A stretch of DNA of 30,811 nucleotides, from positions 1 to 30,811 of the forward strand of contig JAEYXS010000053.1 of the NCBI GenBank assembly GCA_023431185.1, given 5' to 3'. Each line of letters starts with the position of its first letter. Position 1 is the first letter of the stretch. Below the pieces are notes generated by a model. The model had not been told where the DNA came from and did no database searches. It saw only the letters and a list, made by a program, of their open reading frames with translations. Below, piece by piece: positions 23,431 to 30,811 of this stretch. Both the position numbers and the translations under genes were made by a program. This DNA comes from Verrucomicrobiota bacterium (GTDB lineage: Bacteria > Verrucomicrobiota > Verrucomicrobiia > Limisphaerales > JAEYXS01).

Positions 23431-25989
23431 CTACGTCAGACTGGCGATTCTTACGAGGCGCAGCGCGGGCTCTTCTTTTGCCCGTGACTGCGCGATATCC
23501 ACCAAGAATTCGGCCACCCAGTCATTCTGTTCATCCGCATCGATGAGCATCTGCTGGATGCGCCACGTCTTTTTATCCTCGCCGACGGCGATGTAGGTGT
23601 GACGGGCATTGCGGGCCTCGGGGTCGAGGCGCAAGTGGCCGTGGACGGCGAAGTAAGCTTCGATGGCGGCGTGGAGACGCTCATTCGTCCACGCGTTGCC
23701 ATCCGCATCATCAGCGAAAGCAAGCTGGCTTAAGGCTGTCTCGTAGTCTTGATTCACGGCACCGCGCAGGAAGCTGAAGATGCGCGTGCGGATGGCGGCG
23801 GTGAAGGCTTTCGTATCCCGCGTGATGTCGCGGGCGGCTTCCTCGGAGCCGGGCGGGCGGATTTCCTTGCTCTCAGCGCGCTGGTAATCCGGGTTGCGCA
23901 TCTTCTCCCATTCATCGAGCAGGCTGGAGTCCACCTGCTTGATCATGGTGCTGAGATACACTTCCATCTCGCGCAATTGATCGTTCTTCGCCGTGTCCGG
24001 CACGGTCTGGGCGAGCACTTTGAAGACGCTGTTGATATGGCGCAGCAGGACGCCTTCCGCGCGCTGCAATTCGTAAAGCTTGATGTAATCGGCGAACGAG
24101 CGGAACTCCTCGAACATCTCGCGCACGATGGATTTCGGGCGGATATTCTCCTGGCCGACCCACGGATGCTTATCCGCGAAGGCATTGAAGGTGGAGTAAA
24201 CGAACTCGCGATTCGGCTTGGGATACTCGCACTTCTCGAGTTCCTCCATCCGCTTGTCGTAATCGATGCCCTCCATCTTCATCTCCGCCATCTTCTGGTC
24301 TTTCACGCGGTCGAGCTGTTTGCGGAGGATGATGTCCGGGTTTTCCAGGATGGATTCGACGAGCGTGAGCAGGACGAGGGCGTAATCGGGTGCCTGCGGG
24401 TCCATCAAGGGAATGGTGTCCAGCAGGTAAAGCGAGAGCACCTGGTCCATGGAGAAATCTTCCTGCAACGTGATGTTCACGCGCAGCTTCTGGCCGGGGG
24501 CTTGCGCCTGCTCCGGCGTGATGAATTCGATGATTTTGCGGTCCAGCAGGGAGCGGAATAATTGCCACGCACGGGCGGTATGAGTTTTCTTCGCCTTGGG
24601 CGTCTCGTGACAACGACGGATCAGGTCGCGCATCGCGCCACAGCCATCACCTTTGCGACTGAGCACATTCAGCAAGGTGCCGTGCGTGACCTGGAAGCGG
24701 GAGGTGAGCCGTTCCGGGGGCGCGGCGATGAGGCGCAGGAAGGTGTTCTTGTCCCAGTTGACGAAGTTCTTCTCAGGCGGCTGGCGTTTGACGACCTTTT
24801 TGCCATCGCGCGCAGCTTTCTCGGCGAGCTTGAGGTTTTCAATCACGTGCTCCGGCGCTTGGGCGACCACCCAGCCGAGGTCATCGAAGCCCTTGCGACC
24901 GGCACGACCGCTGACCTGATGGAAATCGCGCGCACTGAGGATGCCGGTCTTCTGGCCGTCGAACTTGCACAGGCGCGTGAAGAGCACGGTGCGGATGGGG
25001 ACATTGATGCCTACGCCCAAAGTGTCCGTGCCGCAGATGACTTTCAGCAGGCCGCGCTGGGCGAGTTGCTCGATGAGGATGCGATACTTGGGCAGCAAGC
25101 CGGCATGATGCAGGCCGATGCCGTGCCGCAACCACTTCTTGATGTCGGGTCCGTAAGGGCTGGTGAACTTGAAGCCTTCGATGGCATTCGCGATGGCGGC
25201 TTTCTCGTCCTTGGTGCAGACATTGATGCTCGTGAAATCTTGCGCGCTCTGGGCGGTTTCCAATTGCGTGAAATGGACGACGTAAACCGGGGCTTTGCCA
25301 TCAGCGACGAGGCTTTCCAAGGTCTTGGCAAGGGGCAATTCCGAGTAGGCGAACTCCAATGGCACGGGACGTTCCACGGAAGATACGGTGACACTGGGGC
25401 GGCCGTTCAGCTTGGTGAGCTCTTCTTCGAAAAAAGCGGTTTCACCCAGCGTGGCGGACATGAGGAGAAAGCGGGATTGCGGCAGGGTGAGCAAGGGAAT
25501 CTGCCAGGCCACGCCGCGCTCGCGGTCGGCGTAGTAATGGAATTCATCCATGATGACCTCGCGGACATTGGCGGCGGGGCCTTCGGCCAGGGCGATATTC
25601 GCGAGGATCTCTGCGGTGCAGCAGAGGATGGGGGCATCGTGATTCACCGTGGCATCACCGGTGCTGAGGCCGACGTTCTCGGGGCCGAATTCACGACAGA
25701 GGGCCATGAATTTCTCATTCACCAGCGCCTTGATGGGGCAGGTGTAGATGGAGCGTTTCCCTTGGGCGATGGCTTTGAAGTGCAGCGCGGCAGCCACAAG
25801 TGATTTACCCGAGCCGGTGGGCGTGTTCAGGATGACGTTCTTTTCCTCGAACAGTTCGAGAATGGCGGTCTCCTGAGCGGGGTAGAGCTGCAAGCGGCGA
25901 CCCTCGGCGTAATCGAGGAATTTGCCGAGGAGGGCCTCATTGCTGAGGTTCTCATCGCGCGGGATCAGGTCATATAACGTGGCGGACAC
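23431..25989 (-). CDS. Ski2-like DExH helicase with DUF3516-type C-terminus
   Basis: An 852-residue SF2 helicase. Motif I is TPTGSGKS at 56-63, motif II is DEFH at 148-151, motif III is SAT at 178-180, and motif VI is QVSGRAGRKG. HHAGLLPKYR and GTDTLGVGIN sit between them, the pattern of the Ski2/Mtr4 branch that unwinds RNA or structured nucleic acid. The region after the RecA-like domains (about 430-852) resembles DUF3516, seen on such helicases in Actinobacteria and some other bacteria. Its role is unclear but likely lies in RNA processing or turnover. ATG 25989 is the natural start with no signal peptide. The gene stands alone, convergent with glmM. Confidence 0.9.
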   Translation of the reverse strand: MSATLYDLIPRDENLSNEALLGKFLDYAEGRRLQLYPAQETAILELFEEKNVILNTPTGSGKSLVAAALHFKAIAQGKRSIYTCPIKALVNEKFMALCREFGPENVGLSTGDATVNHDAPILCCTAEILANIALAEGPAANVREVIMDEFHYYADRERGVAWQIPLLTLPQSRFLLMSATLGETAFFEEELTKLNGRPSVTVSSVERPVPLEFAYSELPLAKTLESLVADGKAPVYVVHFTQLETAQSAQDFTSINVCTKDEKAAIANAIEGFKFTSPYGPDIKKWLRHGIGLHHAGLLPKYRILIEQLAQRGLLKVICGTDTLGVGINVPIRTVLFTRLCKFDGQKTGILSARDFHQVSGRAGRKGFDDLGWVVAQAPEHVIENLKLAEKAARDGKKVVKRQPPEKNFVNWDKNTFLRLIAAPPERLTSRFQVTHGTLLNVLSRKGDGCGAMRDLIRRCHETPKAKKTHTARAWQLFRSLLDRKIIEFITPEQAQAPGQKLRVNITLQEDFSMDQVLSLYLLDTIPLMDPQAPDYALVLLTLVESILENPDIILRKQLDRVKDQKMAEMKMEGIDYDKRMEELEKCEYPKPNREFVYSTFNAFADKHPWVGQENIRPKSIVREMFEEFRSFADYIKLYELQRAEGVLLRHINSVFKVLAQTVPDTAKNDQLREMEVYLSTMIKQVDSSLLDEWEKMRNPDYQRAESKEIRPPGSEEAARDITRDTKAFTAAIRTRIFSFLRGAVNQDYETALSQLAFADDADGNAWTNERLHAAIEAYFAVHGHLRLDPEARNARHTYIAVGEDKKTWRIQQMLIDADEQNDWVAEFLVDIAQSRAKEEPALRLVRIASLT

Positions 25990-26160
25990 GGCGGCGGGAC
26001 TTTAGGGGGTGGGAAGGTGAATGAGAAGTGGGAAGCGCGAGAAAGCCTGGTTTCGATTGTCCGGCAGCCTTGCGAATAAGCTTGCGACGGGCTGGGTCCC
26101 GCGAAAAAGTAAACGCCTGAAGACCTCGTGAGGCGGTATCAGCGGTCTTCAAACCTTCAA

Positions 26161-26236
<76 letters not shown>

Positions 26237-26247
26237 TTTTCTCCCTT

Positions 26248-26278
26248 CACTCAGGCCGAGGGCTGGTGAAATTTTTTT
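26248..26278 (+). terminator. Intrinsic terminator of the tRNA gene
   Basis: An 8-bp stem with two one-base bulges (26248-26268, loop GAG) is followed, after AAA, by seven T residues (26272-26278). It lies 12 nt after the tRNA CCA end. Position and U-tract make it a good rho-independent terminator. Confidence 0.65.
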
Positions 26279-26335
26279 ACGGAATCGGACCGGGTTTGCT
26301 TGCCCTCCAGCCACATTGAAACCACTTTATGCGGC

Positions 26336-27610
26336 ATGTCGGCCAGTCCCATGGAAATCTTGGCCACGGTGCTCTTCGCGATCGCCGTGTTGCATACCTT
26401 TTGTGTGAAGCGGTTCGCCCACTGGGCACATAAGTATCCGCCGGGCTCCATCAAGGAGAACATCCTGCATTTCCTGGCGGAGACGGAGGTGGTCTTCGGG
26501 TTGTGGGCGGCGGCGTTGTTCGTGGGCATCGCCGCGTTGAAGGGCTCGTTGCACGATGCCGTGGAGTATATCGAGAGCCTGAATTATACGGAGCCGAAGT
26601 TCGTGCTGGTGGTGATGGTGGTGGCGGCGACGCGTCCGGTGGTGAAGCTGGCGGAGGCGCTCATCAGCTTCATCGCCCGGCTGATGCCGCTGACCGAGAG
26701 CATTTCCTTTTATGTGGCGGCGTTGTCGTTCGGGGCGTTACTGGGGTCGTTCATCACGGAGCCGGCGGCGATGACCCTGCTGGCGCTGGTGCTGAAGCGG
26801 CGGTATTTCGATGCGGGCATCAGCAACAAGCTGGCGTATGCCACGCTGGGGCTGCTGTTCGTGAATGTCTCCATCGGCGGGACGTTGACGCATTTCGCGG
26901 CGCCGCCGGTGCTGATGGTGGCGGCGAAGTGGGAGTGGGACACGATGTTCATGCTGACGCATTTCGGCTGGCGGGCGGCGCTGAGCTGCATCGTCTCCAC
27001 CGCGCTGGTGACGTATTTTTTCCGGCATGAGCTGAAGCAGGTGGCGGTAATGAAGGGCGACAGCAATCCGATGCCGGCATGGCTGACTTTTCTGCACATC
27101 GCGTTCCTGGCGGCGGTGGTGGGATTCGCGCATCATCCGGATGTTTTCTTCGGCGTGTTCATGCTGTTCCTCGGTCTGGTGACGGCGACGAAGGAGTATC
27201 AGGATGCGTTGAAGTTGCGCGAGGGTTTGCTGGTGGGGTTCTTCCTCGCCGGGTTGGTGACGCTGGGCTCGTTGCAGGCGTATTGGTTGAAGCCGTTGAT
27301 CGAAGGGTTGAGCGGGGCTTCTCTCTTTTTCGGCGCGACGGGGCTGACGGCCATCACGGACAACGCGGCGCTGACCTATCTGGGCTCACTGGTGGAGGGC
27401 ATCTCGGATGATCTGAAGTATGCACTGGTGGCGGGCGCGGTGACGGGCGGCGGTCTGACGGTGATCGCGAATGCGCCAAACCCGGCCGGTGTGGGCATCC
27501 TGCAGGATGCGAAGGCGTTCAATGACGAGGGGATCAGCCCGTTGGGACTGTTCCTCGGCGCTCTGCCGCCGACGGCGGTGGCGATCGTGTTTTTCTGGTT
27601 CGTGGGGTGA
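26336..27610 (+). CDS. Putative Na+/H+ antiporter (Na_H_antiport_3-like membrane protein)
   Basis: A membrane protein of about 424 residues with some ten or more hydrophobic segments, of the ion-transporter superfamily that includes NhaD and CitM-like carriers. Visible segments include MEILATVLFAIAVLHTF at the N-terminus and the conserved charged pair region ETEVVFGLWAAALF. Repeated half motifs follow: FGALLGSFITEPAAMTLL in the first half and FFGATGLTAITDNAALTYL in the second. The EPAAM and TDNAAL loops are typical of re-entrant substrate sites. The frame opens at a TTG near 26300. ATG 26336 is preferred, with ATG 26351 as an alternative; none has a clear ribosome site. Ion exchange is inferred from the family only. 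Confidence 0.8.
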   Translation: MSASPMEILATVLFAIAVLHTFCVKRFAHWAHKYPPGSIKENILHFLAETEVVFGLWAAALFVGIAALKGSLHDAVEYIESLNYTEPKFVLVVMVVAATRPVVKLAEALISFIARLMPLTESISFYVAALSFGALLGSFITEPAAMTLLALVLKRRYFDAGISNKLAYATLGLLFVNVSIGGTLTHFAAPPVLMVAAKWEWDTMFMLTHFGWRAALSCIVSTALVTYFFRHELKQVAVMKGDSNPMPAWLTFLHIAFLAAVVGFAHHPDVFFGVFMLFLGLVTATKEYQDALKLREGLLVGFFLAGLVTLGSLQAYWLKPLIEGLSGASLFFGATGLTAITDNAALTYLGSLVEGISDDLKYALVAGAVTGGGLTVIANAPNPAGVGILQDAKAFNDEGISPLGLFLGALPPTAVAIVFFWFVG

Positions 27611-27679
27611 GGAAACCGCTGAATACGCGGAACACGCAGAAAAAGAAGTCGCGGTGACGGAGGGCGGCGGAGATGGTCG

Positions 27680-28900
27680 TCAGGCCGGTTGTCTGGTCGC
27701 CGGCAGCAGTTTCCGTGCGAGTTCCTTGAGCCAGACGGGAGCGGTCCAGAAGAGGAGCCAGGCCAGGCCGGCGAAGAGGGTCCAGTTCGCCAGTTCATCG
27801 AGCGTCAGGCTGAGGAGGTAGCCGTTATCCACCGGGCGGAGGAGTTTGACGATGAGCATGTGCCAGCAGGACAGCAGGGTGGCGGCGATGATGACTTTGA
27901 CGAGGAGCGCGAGGCGGCCGGGCAGCTTCGCCCACACGACCAATTGGGGCAGGGTGAGGATGAGGAAGATGAGCCGGTAATCCCAGTTGTTGCCGAGGAG
28001 GAAGGTGCCCACATAGATCGCCGCGCCGGAGCGGAAGGCATCGAGGGGAAGTGAATCAGCGGCTGGTTCCGGCAGGCTGCTGCGGCGAAAGAGGGCGCTG
28101 AGGGCGAGCACGATGATGAGGGGGGCACCGATGTAGGCGAAGGTTTTCACCAGCGCGGCCTGGTCGGGATGGGCTTCACTGAGGGCCATCCAATACACGT
28201 TCATGCCGTAGCTGAGGAAGGTGCTGCGGGGGGTGCCTTCACTGATCACTTGCAGGTCCCGGGCGGTGGAGACGAGGTGCAGGCCGACGAGGAAGAGGGC
28301 GATGCCGGTGAATTTCACGAAGCGGGATTTGCCGGTCCTGACCAGCATGGCCCAGCCGAAGATGGGGAAGAGTTTCAGGGCGAACCCGGCCAGCAGGACC
28401 AGCATGGCGGAGACGAGCGACCATTGGCCGGCGACGAGGGAGAGGGCGACGAGGAAGAACATGAGCAGATCGATGTTCGCGCGCTCCACGCCGAGCAGGG
28501 TGGCCGGGGAGAGCAGGACGGCGATGAGCAGAAGCAAGGTGCGATTTTCGAGATCCGGCAGGGCCAGGCAGAGGCCGGCCAGGAAGGAGAGGATGATGAT
28601 GATGCCCAGTGCCGTGGTGTGGGAGGCGTTTATGCCGAGCGGATAGAGCATCTGCCAGACGCGCGGGTAGTTGAGCTTGCGCTGCCAGGGGTCGGCGGGA
28701 TTGTCGAGCATGGGGTCCAATCCGGCCGCATACGATTCCGCACCGTGGGTGATGACGCGCAGGTCGGAAAAGTGCGGGGTCATGGGCGGGATGTTCCACA
28801 GTTCCCAGGCCTGTTCGTAACCTTTGGTGACGAACATGAGCGTCATGAACAGGACGGCGGCAAAGCAGGTACCGATCACCTTGTAGCGGGATTTCAGCAT
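27680..28900 (-). CDS. Polytopic membrane protein, GT87/DUF2029-like glycosyltransferase
   Basis: A 406-residue membrane protein with about nine to ten hydrophobic helices and an early periplasmic loop containing DLRVITHGAESYAAGLDPM. The acidic residue just after the first membrane span, followed by a region ending YPRVWQMLYPLG, is the hallmark of GT-C fold glycosyltransferases such as GT87 (polyprenol-phosphate-mannose/arabinose type). Later segments include GVERANIDLLMFFLVALSL and LGNNWDYRLIFLILTLPQL, where the NWDYR stretch is common in DUF2029 members. The donor would be a polyprenyl-linked sugar and the acceptor is unknown. It lies 10 nt after a GNAT acetyltransferase gene on the same strand, probably in one operon. 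Confidence 0.72.
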   Translation of the reverse strand: MLKSRYKVIGTCFAAVLFMTLMFVTKGYEQAWELWNIPPMTPHFSDLRVITHGAESYAAGLDPMLDNPADPWQRKLNYPRVWQMLYPLGINASHTTALGIIIILSFLAGLCLALPDLENRTLLLLIAVLLSPATLLGVERANIDLLMFFLVALSLVAGQWSLVSAMLVLLAGFALKLFPIFGWAMLVRTGKSRFVKFTGIALFLVGLHLVSTARDLQVISEGTPRSTFLSYGMNVYWMALSEAHPDQAALVKTFAYIGAPLIIVLALSALFRRSSLPEPAADSLPLDAFRSGAAIYVGTFLLGNNWDYRLIFLILTLPQLVVWAKLPGRLALLVKVIIAATLLSCWHMLIVKLLRPVDNGYLLSLTLDELANWTLFAGLAWLLFWTAPVWLKELARKLLPATRQPA

Positions 28901-28910
28901 GTGCGATCGG

Positions 28911-29369
28911 TCAAAGTTCTTTGGTCATGAATACGCTGTTCGGGTCGGGTTGGTAGGTTGCAAAAGGGCCGCAGGATGTAAACCCAAAACTGGCGTAGAG
29001 CTGGCGGGCGGGATCGAAATAAGCCATGGCCCCGGTCTCCAGGCTTAGGCGGCGATAACCGCGACGTTTGGATTCCTCGATGAGGTGTTGCAGCATGCGG
29101 GAGGCGATGCCTTGGCGTTGATACGCGTAAGCCGTGCGCATGGATTTGATTTCGCCATGTGTGGCATCGAGTTCCTTGAGGGCGCCGCAACCGGCGAGTG
29201 CGGTGCCGTGCCAGATGGTCCAGAGGGTGATGCCGGGCTGGCGCAGGCCATCGAGGTTCAGTGCGTGACGGCTTTCGGGCGGGGAGACTTCGGCCATGCA
29301 GCGGAGGTGTTCGTGCAGGAGGGCGATGATCTCCGGGCCGGTGAGGTTGTCTTGGCGGATGTGGAGCAT
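28911..29369 (-). CDS. GNAT family N-acetyltransferase
   Basis: A 152-residue single-domain GNAT enzyme. The open frame reaches 29510, but the domain begins at MLHIRQDNLTG, so ATG 29369 is chosen. The acetyl-CoA pyrophosphate loop is YQRQGIASRML, preceded by the strand EIKSMRTAYA, and the C-terminal part has LETGAMAYFDPARQLYASFGF, typical of the fold. The C-terminal CGPFATYQPDPNSVFMTKEL resembles the YPDDPNSVFM pattern of small uncharacterised GNATs acting on amino acids, peptides or small amines. The substrate cannot be read. It lies 34 nt after a hypothetical gene and 10 nt before the membrane protein gene. Confidence 0.85.
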   Translation of the reverse strand: MLHIRQDNLTGPEIIALLHEHLRCMAEVSPPESRHALNLDGLRQPGITLWTIWHGTALAGCGALKELDATHGEIKSMRTAYAYQRQGIASRMLQHLIEESKRRGYRRLSLETGAMAYFDPARQLYASFGFTSCGPFATYQPDPNSVFMTKEL

Positions 29370-29403
29370 AGCGTAATGACTATTACCAAGGACTTTCCTC
29401 TCA

Positions 29404-29904
29404 TCAGGTTTCGATGGCCCCAACCCGCTCGGGAAAATGGCGGGCATAGCTGAGCCAGTAATCGAAAAGCCCGCGTTTCTTCGTATCGAGGAGGCACCGG
29501 GCTTTTTCATCGATTGGTTTGATCACCTGTTGGAATTCCGAGCCGTGATACCATTGGGTCCAGTTCTCCGTGCCCAGTTCAGTCCAGTAATTTTGAGCGA
29601 GCCGGAAGGCCTCCCGGAAAATCATGGCGAGTTCGACCGCTTTCAATTCGTCGAATCCAAGGGCTGTTTCCTCGGCCAGTTCCAGTGAATGCCAGTTGCC
29701 GAAGTGCCAGCCGAGGTCATCCAATGTGAGTGAAACATCCAGCTGATGAGTGGCCGCCATGGCGCGCAGCCCGACGGGAAGGCCGCGGATCTGGGTGATG
29801 AATTCAGGCGATGCCGGGTGGGCAGTGATCTGTTGCTCCAGCGCGTTTTTCAAGAGCACGAACAGTTCGTCATCGGAACTGGCGTCTATTTCATCGATGG
29901 TCAT
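29404..29904 (-). CDS. Hypothetical protein, 166 residues
   Basis: I cannot assign this protein. It begins MTIDEIDASSDDELF, is acidic and all-helical by appearance, with no signal peptide or membrane span, and contains the aromatic stretch LDDLGWHFGNWHSLELAEET. That region and the acidic surface faintly recall small DUF4375/DMP19-like proteins, but the resemblance is too weak to name. It is the first gene of a reverse cluster with the GNAT and GT87-like genes, with close spacing. The coherent composition and the operon position support it as real. Confidence 0.65.
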   Translation of the reverse strand: MTIDEIDASSDDELFVLLKNALEQQITAHPASPEFITQIRGLPVGLRAMAATHQLDVSLTLDDLGWHFGNWHSLELAEETALGFDELKAVELAMIFREAFRLAQNYWTELGTENWTQWYHGSEFQQVIKPIDEKARCLLDTKKRGLFDYWLSYARHFPERVGAIET

Positions 29905-30336
29905 GTTTGGAGCAACACTTGAGCTAGCTGGAGGATATCGTCGGTTTCAAATCTTGCCATACATCAAACGGCTGCGGTGACCGGTCGATTCGCTGATGGA
30001 ATGGGTAAATTTTTCGCAATGCAGTCATCAACCCTGTGGACAGAGTTTCTGCTCCAGCCAAATATGGCAAGGCGAAGATCATCTGGGATCGCATTTTGCC
30101 GCTGCCCCGCAGAGGCCGAAGAGAGCGAGATAAAGTTCAAAAGGATCAGTGCCTCCTCTCCCCGGCCCTCTCCTCCAACTGCCGTTGGAAGAGAGGGAGA
30201 TGGAGCTTCGTGCTGCTTTCCTGCGCCACTGTCATTTCAGGGGCATGGACACAGATAAACACGGATTTGTGGAGTGGTGGCAGGGCGGATTGACGGTGGG
30301 CGGGGAAAGGCGGAGGCTAGGAAAGTTCAACGAACC
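29905..30336. other. Intergenic region with repeat debris
   Basis: No gene is supported. It holds a REP-like hairpin (30150-30200) and the phrase CACAGATAAACACGGAT (about 30249-30265), which I recognise as a frequent intergenic phrase in such genomes. It runs into transposase-tail remnants. The open frames here are low-complexity and lack start contexts. Confidence 0.55.
30150..30200. repeat. REP-like hairpin, relative of the element at 11452-11576
   Basis: The motif CCTCTCCCCGGCCCTCTCC leads into a hairpin at 30166-30197. Its outer stem is CCCTCTC/GAGAGGG and its inner stem CCAAC/GTTGG, with loop TGCC and one mismatch between them. The CCCTCTC and GAGAGGG arms match the arm-2 hairpin of the 11.5-kb REPIN, but this is a single unit. 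It lies next to transposase tails. Confidence 0.65.
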
Positions 30337-30469
30337 CAAGGGTGATGCGGTGAAGGTGGGCATGGCCATGCGTTTGCGGCGGGAGACGACGATGACGGTG
30401 GCATGGATCGCGGGGCGGTTGGGGATGGGTTCGCGGGGTACGATGAGCAATTTGTTGAACCGGAAATGA
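30337..30469 (+). pseudogene. Fragment: C-terminal tail of a REP-associated transposase, copy 1
   Basis: The frame ends in KGDAVKVGMAMRLRRETTM, then WIAGRLGMGSRGTMSNLL and a stop at 30469. It is near-identical at DNA level to the tail of copy 2 downstream. This helix-turn-helix-like tail is known at the C-terminus of RAYT-type (Y1 tyrosine) transposases of Verrucomicrobiota and Planctomycetes. The catalytic HUH domain is absent; the region before it is unrelated intergenic sequence. It is followed 20 nt later by the short repeat GGGACTGACCCCTT. Confidence 0.65.
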
Positions 30470-30489
30470 AACGAAACATTACAATGTGT

Positions 30490-30503
30490 GGGACTGACCC
30501 CTT
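30490..30503 (+). repeat. Transposase-associated short repeat, copy 1
   Basis: GGGACTGACCCCTT, identical to the copy at 30796-30809. Each lies at the 3' end of a transposase tail fragment and is preceded by a similar ACA-ATGT run. It probably marks the 3' boundary of the mobile or formerly mobile unit. Confidence 0.65.
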
Positions 30504-30512
30504 GAGGCGCAG

Positions 30513-30803
30513 ATGAGTGAAAAAGTGGGGCCGGAGCATTATGGGGCGGAGTTGGTGGAGGCGGCGGAGGCGAAGGCGGAGCGGCTGGTGCGGGAGGAAT
30601 TGAAGCGGGCGGGCTGGACGGAGAAGGACTTGGGGAAACGGTCCAAGGGGGATGCGGTGAAGGTGGAAATAGCCATGCGATTGCGGCGGGAGACGACGAT
30701 GGCGGTGGGGTGGATCGCGGGGCGGTTGGGGATGGGTTCGCGGGACGCGGTGAACAATTTGTTGTGCCGGAAGCGAAAGGAAAAACACAATGTTAGGGAC
30801 TGA
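30513..30803 (+). pseudogene. Transposase C-terminal region, copy 2 (96 codons, 5' truncated)
   Basis: An ATG at 30513, with GAGG five nt upstream, opens a 96-residue frame: MSEKVGPEHYGAELVEAAEAKAERLV, charged helices, then the same RRETTM..WIAGRLGMGS tail as copy 1. In complete RAYT-type proteins this segment follows the HUH nuclease domain, so the catalytic part (His pair and Tyr) is missing. The stop TGA at 30801-30803 falls inside the terminal GGGACTGACCCCTT. The frame is intact and could still make a small DNA-binding protein, but a decayed transposase is the simpler reading. Confidence 0.6.
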
Positions 30804-30809
30804 CCCCTT
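30796..30809 (+). repeat. Transposase-associated short repeat, copy 2
   Basis: Second exact copy of GGGACTGACCCCTT, which provides the stop codon of the preceding frame. The window ends just after it. Confidence 0.65.
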
Positions 30810-30811
30810 TA

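Noticed and set aside
27611..27660. Small ORF with an EETAEYAEHAEK-like translation after the antiporter
   Set aside because: The phrase (GAATACGCGGAACACGCAGAAAA region) is a common dispersed intergenic repeat and its translation is a familiar artefact.

Overview
The window looks like chromosomal DNA of a GC-rich Gram-negative bacterium, most likely of the Verrucomicrobiota (inference). The reasons are short hairpin repeats scattered between genes, two tail fragments of REP-associated (RAYT-type) transposases with their flanking short repeat, a folP-cdaA-cdaR-glmM cluster, GTP cyclohydrolase of the FolE2 type, and an exported S9 peptidase next to a probable outer-membrane protein. No rRNA, CRISPR array, phage structural gene or replication origin was seen.

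Region 1 (1-8866) is a defence locus. It is a type I restriction-modification operon in the order hsdR-hsdS-hsdM, with two extra genes between hsdS and hsdM: an ABC-type ATPase and a DUF4435/TOPRIM-like protein. The junctions are 4-nt ATGA overlaps or an 11-nt overlap, so the operon reads as one translationally coupled unit. The inserted pair has the architecture of the PARIS (AriA/AriB) anti-phage system and recalls the R-linked ORFs of Campylobacter type I loci. A 25-codon ORF exactly bridges hsdS and the ATPase gene. Downstream lies about 650 bases rich in perfect hairpins.

Region 2 (8867-15457) is mostly housekeeping: folE2 (-), an unrecognised small protein (+), a PLP-dependent threonine aldolase (-), an S9 peptidase with a probable outer-membrane protein upstream of it (both -), and a small VOC/glyoxalase-fold protein (+). 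A REPIN-like inverted pair and a long palindromic element sit in the gaps.

Region 3 (15571-18723) is visibly more AT-rich than its surroundings and looks acquired. It carries a dynamin-like GTPase, a C39/papain-like cysteine peptidase 25 nt downstream, and a convergent HExxH metallopeptidase. I know of no named system with this combination. It is the best candidate here for an undescribed system, probably defensive.

Region 4 (18859-23369) is a tight forward operon: an ATP-grasp protein, folP, the c-di-AMP cyclase cdaA, its YbbR-domain partner cdaR, and glmM. It links folate synthesis, c-di-AMP signalling and entry into peptidoglycan synthesis. The convergent gene encodes a Ski2-like helicase.

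Region 5 (26161-30811) begins with tRNA-Ile2 (CAU) and its terminator, followed by a putative Na+/H+ antiporter (+) and a three-gene reverse cluster (hypothetical, GNAT acetyltransferase, GT87-like membrane protein). It ends in a repeat-rich stretch with two consecutive transposase-tail copies.
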